From Chryseobacterium sp. KACC 21268 (lineage in GTDB: Bacteria; Bacteroidota; Bacteroidia; Flavobacteriales; Weeksellaceae), in the NCBI GenBank assembly GCA_028736075.1, contig CP117875.1, positions 2,108,001-2,172,000 of the forward strand: 64,000 nt of DNA, read 5' to 3'. Below the pieces are notes generated by a model. The model searched no databases and had not been told where the DNA came from. It saw only the letters and a list, made by a program, of their open reading frames with translations. Shown in pieces: positions 60,410-64,000 of this stretch. The position numbers and the translations under genes were made by a program. Each line of letters starts with the position of its first letter. The first letter of the stretch is position 1.

Positions 60410-60443
60410 AAAACAAAGGGGCGGGGTTTATACCCCTTTGTTT
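60410..60443 (-). terminator. Terminator-like hairpin
   Basis: Arms AAACAAAGGGG (60411-60421) and CCCCTTTGTTT (60433-60443) pair over 11 bp. On the minus strand a T-rich tail follows. It overlaps the stop of the gene at 60442. Confidence 0.75.
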
Positions 60444-60786
60444 ATTTAATTTTAATTTCTTCTAAATTTGTCAAATCGAATATTGCAATTTGTTTTTGAT
60501 TTTTTCCAAATGCTTTTGCAAATATTTGATCTTCATTTTTGAATATTTTGACAGAATCAAAGTAAAACTTTCCATTCTCAACATTTAACCACCCACCAAC
60601 TATTTTTCCGTGTTGTAAAGCGTGATTAATAACTCTCTCTAAACTTTCAATTCCGTGTGAATCTTGTGTTTCAAGGTATGCAACTGAAATACCAAATTTC
60701 ACAGGTCTTAAAGTTTCTAAATTCAAAGTGAATCCATCGGGATTTTTTTGTGAGTATTCCCAAACTCTCTCAATTAATTGTTCCAT
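60442..60786 (-). CDS. Accessory protein of unknown function
   Basis: The 114-residue cytoplasmic protein is a small alpha/beta fold (VKFGISVAYLETQDSHGIESLERVINHALQHGKIVGGWLN, then KFYFDSVKIFKNEDQI and IAIFDLTNLEEI). I recall similar proteins in Bacteroidota plasmids and integrated elements, but they have no assigned role. The His-rich centre (NHALQHGK) could bind metal. Upstream lies the divergent region 60787-60932. Confidence 0.68.
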   Translation of the reverse strand: MEQLIERVWEYSQKNPDGFTLNLETLRPVKFGISVAYLETQDSHGIESLERVINHALQHGKIVGGWLNVENGKFYFDSVKIFKNEDQIFAKAFGKNQKQIAIFDLTNLEEIKIK

Positions 60787-60834
60787 TTTAGTAACTTTTT
60801 TTGTTTGTCGTTTTTTTTAAAGAACCCCTTTGCT

Positions 60835-60876
60835 TTTGATACATCAAAGATATTAATTTGTTTGCTAATAGCAAAC
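60835..60876. promoter_or_regulatory. Two inverted repeats in a divergent promoter region
   Basis: TTTGAT/ATCAAA (60835-60848, two-base centre) and GTTTGCT/AGCAAAC (60860-60876, three-base centre) lie between divergent genes. They have the size of operators for a dimeric helix-turn-helix protein; the regulator encoded at 59553 is a candidate. Inferred from symmetry only. Confidence 0.45.
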
Positions 60877-60913
60877 TATTTTTTAAATTATTTTTAATTT
60901 TATTTTAATAATT

Positions 60914-60921
60914 TATTTTTG
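60914..60921 (+). promoter_or_regulatory. -7 promoter box
   Basis: TATTTTTG, twelve bases before the ATG at 60933. No TTTG partner is found at the usual distance, so this is a weak or regulated promoter. Confidence 0.45.
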
Positions 60922-60932
60922 AAATTTGCAGA

Positions 60933-61250
60933 ATGAAAATCAAAGGTACTATCCGGGAATCTGTAGAACGAAATGACAAAAGCGTTATCGTTGAATTTTT
61001 CGGTGATCCCAAAAAGCAACATTTTGAAGTGCATTGTACATTTGACCCATTTGAAGCAACAATTCAAAAATGGGATTTCTGGGAATTTAAAATCAGATGG
61101 GAAACTGAAATATTTATTGAACCTAAGACCGGCAAAAAATCCTATTTCACACATTTATTTTGTGACGAGGCAAAACCGATTCATCAGATGGGAAGAAATG
61201 TTGAAAGAAATTGGCAAGATGCCAGGAATGAAAAAGACCTCGAAGAATGA
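60933..61250 (+). CDS. Accessory protein of unknown function, possibly OB-fold
   Basis: The 105-residue protein has an all-beta first part (IKGTIRESVERNDKSVIVEF, FWEFKIRWETEIFIEPKTGKKSYFTHLFC). The pattern is like small OB-fold proteins such as DUF3127, which suggests nucleic-acid binding, but the match is by eye. The helical end (QMGRNVERNWQDARNEKDLEE) overlaps a terminator hairpin. Another frame at 60973 spans the same region but lacks the start signals. Confidence 0.65.
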   Translation: MKIKGTIRESVERNDKSVIVEFFGDPKKQHFEVHCTFDPFEATIQKWDFWEFKIRWETEIFIEPKTGKKSYFTHLFCDEAKPIHQMGRNVERNWQDARNEKDLEE

Positions 61251-61260
61251 GGTCTTTGTT
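61233..61260. terminator. Terminator overlapping the end of the gene
   Basis: Arms 61233-61241 and 61249-61257 (9 bp) contain the last codons and the stop of the preceding gene. It probably serves both this gene and the convergent one at 61259. Confidence 0.7.
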
Positions 61261-61528
61261 ACTTATACCCGTAAAAAACAAGATCCCTTTTATAACTTGC
61301 AACCTCAATATCATTGAAAGAATTATTATCCATATCGCTGACTATTTTCGCTCTAATTTCTTTGATGTGATGTAAGTTTTCTTCAGGACCTTCTAATTCA
61401 TCAAACAATTCTAAGATTTTTGGTCTTAGTTCCTGCATTACTTCCACGTCACTTCTTTTACAAGCGCTGACATAGGACCACAGCATTTCAGTCAGATGCT
61501 TAATATTCAATTTCCAATCTTTATACAT
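61259..61528 (-). CDS. Accessory helical protein of unknown function
   Basis: The 89-residue, acidic, entirely helical protein (NIKHLTEMLWSYVSACKRSD, ELRPKILELFDELEGPEENL, HHIKEIRAKIVSDM) ends in a tyrosine-rich tail. No family is recognised. Small acidic helical proteins of this kind occur in integrated elements as antirepressors or anti-restriction factors, but nothing in the sequence shows that here. It is monocistronic, facing the OB-fold-like gene. Confidence 0.65.
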   Translation of the reverse strand: MYKDWKLNIKHLTEMLWSYVSACKRSDVEVMQELRPKILELFDELEGPEENLHHIKEIRAKIVSDMDNNSFNDIEVASYKRDLVFYGYK

Positions 61529-61568
61529 CTTTCAAAGTTGGTAAAATTCAGACTACTGTAAAAATAAA

Positions 61569-61600
61569 TTGTGATACAAATTGTAACAAAATTATGTTTG
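61569..61600 (+). promoter_or_regulatory. Bacteroidota-type promoter, wide spacing
   Basis: TTG at 61569-61571, 21 bp, TATGTTTG at 61593-61600. It precedes the winged-helix gene by 33 bases. Confidence 0.5.
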
Positions 61601-61633
61601 CATTAATAGCTGAATTTTATGCAATTTTGAAAA

Positions 61634-61834
61634 ATGAAAGAAAGAATATTAGAGTTTTTAAAAACTCAATTTGAGATTTATGGAAACGCATCTGGAACCA
61701 ACTTCTTTAAAATTTCTCAAGCTGTTGATATTTCTCGCGATGAAATAATGACATTGTTGGATGAATTACGAAACGAAAAGAAAATCAGGAAACAAGAAGG
61801 ATTGAATGAACCTTTGTACTTCTTGAATAAATAA
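61634..61834 (+). CDS. Small winged-helix-like protein
   Basis: The 66-residue protein has three predicted helices and a short beta wing (ERILEFLKTQFEIYG, FFKISQAVDISRDEIMTLLDELRNEKKI, EPLYFLNK), the layout of a minimal winged helix. It may bind DNA as a regulator of the element. The similar size and fold of excisionase-like proteins is a possibility, since it lies within a recombinase-bearing region, but no family signature is seen. Confidence 0.65.
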   Translation: MKERILEFLKTQFEIYGNASGTNFFKISQAVDISRDEIMTLLDELRNEKKIRKQEGLNEPLYFLNK

Positions 61835-61845
61835 TTATTAAAATA

Positions 61846-61875
61846 AAAAAAAACCTACAAAATGTAGGTTTTTCT
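61846..61875. terminator. Bidirectional terminator
   Basis: Perfect 10-bp arms at 61850-61859 and 61863-61872 with a three-base loop, A run before and T run after. Confidence 0.85.
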
Positions 61876-61880
61876 TTAAA

Positions 61881-62069
61881 TTACTTAGTGTGTGTATTTC
61901 TGACAGACACATGATGATTGTATTTTTCTATGTGTGAAATGTTTGAATTATTTTTACAATTATTCCCCCTATAGAAACTATTTTTTTGATTTTCTATTAA
62001 CTTTCTCATTAACTCTGAAGGATTTACAAAAGCTTCCTTATTTTCTTTAATTAAAGTTATATTTCTCAT
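61881..62069 (-). CDS. Small protein of unknown function
   Basis: The 62-residue product is basic, rich in Asn, His and Lys (NNCKNNSNISHIEKYNHHVSV), with a helical N-terminal half (VNPSELMRKLIENQKNSFYR). It begins ten bases after the stop of the protease gene and is probably its operon partner. No homology is evident. Low complexity makes the call less certain. Confidence 0.5.
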   Translation of the reverse strand: MRNITLIKENKEAFVNPSELMRKLIENQKNSFYRGNNCKNNSNISHIEKYNHHVSVRNTHTK

Positions 62070-62079
62070 TTTTTTTATT

Positions 62080-63009
62080 TTAAACAGCTGGGTTTTCTTG
62101 AGGTAATTCTGTTTCTTGATTCTCTACGTTTTCAACATTAGAAACAGTATCTAAATTAATAATTTCTGCAGTTTCTGAGTCTTCACTAACATTATCAGAT
62201 TCTTCTTCTTCAGGGATTAATTCTGATATTAGTTCAGTTCTTTGTCTTCTCATTAATTTTATTAAAGATCGCTCGATTATAACTTCATCTTCATCTACCC
62301 AACGAACATTCTTAAATATGCTTTTTGCTTCATCATAGTCAATAACAAATCCATGTGATGGATAGCTTGTGATTAATGTAGAAACTAATTCATAATCATC
62401 ACATAACCTAGAACCATAATCGTGAGCAATACTTATCGCTCTTTGCACTTCACCTAATTTAACTGGATCAATTTGGGCACTAATTGGAGATATGAGTCCA
62501 ATTGATAATCTAGAACCTATCTCCGCAGCAGTTTTTGTTGTTATCGATCCTTGACTTCTCCTTTTTAGTCCTAAAAAGTTTTCTTCAAAGGATTTATAAA
62601 GTTGATCATTTAAAGATACTAAACTTTGAACAAAATTTAAGCCAGACATATTTGACAATTCATCATCTTTTGCAAGCTGAATATCTAATGGTCCAAATTC
62701 GCCAAAATCACTCATAACAATTTCGTCTGCGCCCAAAGCCATCAGTGTTCCCGTACTCTTACATACTCCAAATACATAAATAGTTAAGGAATCGTAGTAG
62801 CGCTTTATAGAGCGTATAATTCTATAACCAGCATCAGGATCTCCACCATAAGTAGTTAAAATCAAAGAGCATCCTTTTTTTCTATCTTCTTTATCCCTTA
62901 TAATTTTTATAAATTTATCAACATTATCATCTTCTATAGTACCTACATATATATAAAAATCTTGATCTCTTTCATTTATTAGCGTGCGGAGTGTTTCATC
63001 AAAGTTCAT
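62080..63009 (-). CDS. Clp-fold serine protease, SDH/SppA-like
   Basis: The 309-residue protein has a ClpP/crotonase fold of the SDH (Ser-Asp-His) protease kind. The oxyanion region is LILTTYGGDPDAGYRIIRSI at about 50-69. The nucleophile is probably S85 in FGVCKSTGTLMALGADEIV, and the following SDFGEFGPLDIQ (101-112) matches the SxxGPIDPQ block. It has no signal peptide or membrane span, so it is cytoplasmic. The last 55 residues are strongly acidic (EEEESDNVSEDSETAE). Relatives lie in defence and mobile contexts but have no known substrate. The HEPN-like gene upstream is on the same strand. Confidence 0.83.
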   Translation of the reverse strand: MNFDETLRTLINERDQDFYIYVGTIEDDNVDKFIKIIRDKEDRKKGCSLILTTYGGDPDAGYRIIRSIKRYYDSLTIYVFGVCKSTGTLMALGADEIVMSDFGEFGPLDIQLAKDDELSNMSGLNFVQSLVSLNDQLYKSFEENFLGLKRRSQGSITTKTAAEIGSRLSIGLISPISAQIDPVKLGEVQRAISIAHDYGSRLCDDYELVSTLITSYPSHGFVIDYDEAKSIFKNVRWVDEDEVIIERSLIKLMRRQRTELISELIPEEEESDNVSEDSETAEIINLDTVSNVENVENQETELPQENPAV

Positions 63010-63135
63010 GGTAATTTTTTATTCAAATCTAATATTTTTTTTAATATAAAATACTTTTACTATCATTATTTACTTTTAATTAACGATAATATTGTTGATT
63101 TAAACAATTTGATCTAATATTATAGTCAACAGAGG

Positions 63136-63696
63136 TTATAAACATTGTCCATCTTTATCTGATGATTTTTTTTCCAGAGATTCCAAACTATATCTTTCAT
63201 TTTGTATTTTTATCATATCAAAAAGAATTTCACGTATAATTTTAAAAAGACGGTTTGCATCTTTGATTTTTGCAGATAATTCTTCTGGTAAAGACATAAC
63301 CTTATCTGTTTTGTAACCATTTTTATTCGGTGCCAATTTCAGCACTTCCATTCCTTCTATACCGTCATAATACAAATGTTGACCATGTAATAATTGATTT
63401 CTAAATTCAGTGAGTTTAACAAAGTCCTTTCTAAATTGCGACAGTTTTGCTAACAAAGCGATATTTACTGGATCAGTTTTATCTTTTAAAATTTCGTTTA
63501 CCATTGCCTCATAAACAGCCGAAAGAGGTTCTGCGGAAAACATTTTATTTCCGAAAATAACTACAGCAATTTTATCATCTCGTAATCCGTTTTCTGTCAG
63601 TAAAAACTCACAAGAATGCCTAATCCAAGTTACAACACTTTCAAAAGAGTAAACAAAATTACCCACTAGTGCAAACTTTGCTCCTATATCGTTCAT
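63136..63696 (-). CDS. HEPN-like helical protein
   Basis: The 186-residue protein is all-helical. The motif EFRNQLLHGQ (R99 and H104, spacing Rx4H) is the signature of HEPN-type ribonucleases and toxins. Preceding helices (FVYSFESVVTWIRHSCEFLL, YEAMVNEILKDK) fit the same fold. Many HEPN proteins act in abortive infection or toxin-antitoxin systems; others are inactive binding modules, so activity is only suggested. It lies 126 bases upstream of the Clp-fold protease gene on the same strand, making a two- or three-gene unit possible. Confidence 0.68.
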   Translation of the reverse strand: MNDIGAKFALVGNFVYSFESVVTWIRHSCEFLLTENGLRDDKIAVVIFGNKMFSAEPLSAVYEAMVNEILKDKTDPVNIALLAKLSQFRKDFVKLTEFRNQLLHGQHLYYDGIEGMEVLKLAPNKNGYKTDKVMSLPEELSAKIKDANRLFKIIREILFDMIKIQNERYSLESLEKKSSDKDGQCL

Positions 63697-63721
63697 ATTA
63701 TTTTTTCACTAATATAATAAC

Positions 63722-63753
63722 AAAAATCGACACCTATAAAAGTGCCGATTTTT
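63722..63753 (-). terminator. Terminator of the gene at the right edge
   Basis: Arms 63722-63733 and 63742-63753 pair over 12 bp (one wobble on the minus strand) with an eight-base loop and T-rich flanks. It separates the HEPN-like gene from the gene at the right edge. Confidence 0.8.
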
Positions 63754-63766
63754 ATTATTATTTATA

Positions 63767-64000
63767 TTATTTAGTTTCCTGATATAGCGCCCTTCGCATC
63801 CATCCTTTCAAAAACTTATCCTGTTTAGGATTTTTGACCGTTATATTCAGATAATATTGAGCATTTTTTATGATGAGTTTTTTATGCAGCAGATCCTTCG
63901 CTAGTTTCTGATTGTCGGAATAAAGGCTGTCGATTTTAAGATCTTTTCTGAATGATACAATCATCAATGAGTCATATTTATGCTGATAGCCTAAATCGAT
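63767..64000 (-). CDS. Unknown protein, C-terminal part, continues beyond the window
   Basis: The frame is open to the right edge without a stop, so the gene extends past position 64000 and the internal start at 63967 is not the true one. The visible 77 residues read IDLGYQHKYDSLMIVSFRKD at the edge and end KDKFLKGWMRRALYQETK-like, with basic, beta-alpha character. No family can be named from this fragment. It is transcribed towards the HEPN-like gene, from which it is separated by a terminator. Confidence 0.6.
   Translation of the reverse strand: MDLGYQHKYDSLMIVSFRKDLKIDSLYSDNQKLAKDLLHKKLIIKNAQYYLNITVKNPKQDKFLKGWMRRALYQETK

Noticed and set aside
60973-61317. Second frame over the OB-fold-like gene
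   Set aside because: It begins inside the gene at 60933, which has a promoter box just upstream, and it reads through a terminator.
58160-64000. Complete prophage
   Set aside because: No capsid, tail, terminase or lysis genes are visible. Only an integrase and small accessory genes are present in the window.

Overview
The window looks like a chromosomal segment of a Flavobacteriia member (Bacteroidota), most probably Weeksellaceae and close to Chryseobacterium. The grounds are the AT-rich DNA, signal peptides ending in AQ/SQ, two proteins with type IX secretion (T9SS) sorting tails, BT_3928-, YtxJ- and DUF6952-type proteins, and promoters of the Bacteroidota type (TTTG, about 18 bp, TAnnTTTG). 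This placement is inferred from family and motif content, not from a phylogeny.

Layout. 1-815: end of purU, broken by one in-frame TAA. 0.8-6.6 kb: secreted unknowns, a LytS/LytT-type sensor and regulator pair, a Tat-exported aminotransferase and an AraC regulator. 6.8-19.2 kb: a secreted protein, poxB, a glycosyltransferase / 55-residue membrane protein / rRNA methyltransferase operon, a ZIP metal transporter, YtxJ, a Crp-type regulator, a thermonuclease, an adenine/adenosine deaminase and a peroxiredoxin-thioredoxin cluster. 19.4-33.1 kb: aspartate aminotransferase, a membrane LuxR-type regulator followed by a 1017-residue T9SS cargo protein, rsmG, an AddB-like nuclease, an amidase and an acyl-CoA dehydrogenase. 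33.07-33.60 kb: a non-coding gap with a degenerate array of about twelve 21-22 bp units. 33.6-57.2 kb: TPR protein, AsmA-like protein, SGNH hydrolase, barstar-like protein, purL, purB, apaG, a lipid A acyltransferase / glycosyltransferase / exonuclease operon, rpsF-rpsR-rplI, a second T9SS protein, a ClC exchanger, folP, DUF2891 and DUF1599 proteins, a four-helix-bundle gene, a DoxX-type protein, a TerB-like protein and tpiA. 57.6-58.2 kb: mce and a CAU tRNA. 58.2-64.0 kb: an accessory region that starts with a tyrosine recombinase next to the tRNA and holds mostly unknown genes, among them a Clp-fold serine protease beside a HEPN-like protein.

Functional groups are purine metabolism (purU, purL, purB, deaminase), redox defence (peroxiredoxin, thioredoxin, YtxJ), envelope and lipopolysaccharide functions, translation (S6, S18, L9, rsmG, RlmL-like protein, tRNA) and central carbon (poxB, tpiA, mce).

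The least expected signals are non-coding. One is the 22-bp-period array at 33241-33501. Another is a set of heptamer-phased repeats at six intergenic sites, two of which bracket a four-helix-bundle gene that carries a one-base shift in an A tract. The tRNA-linked island is the most likely place for an undescribed genetic system.
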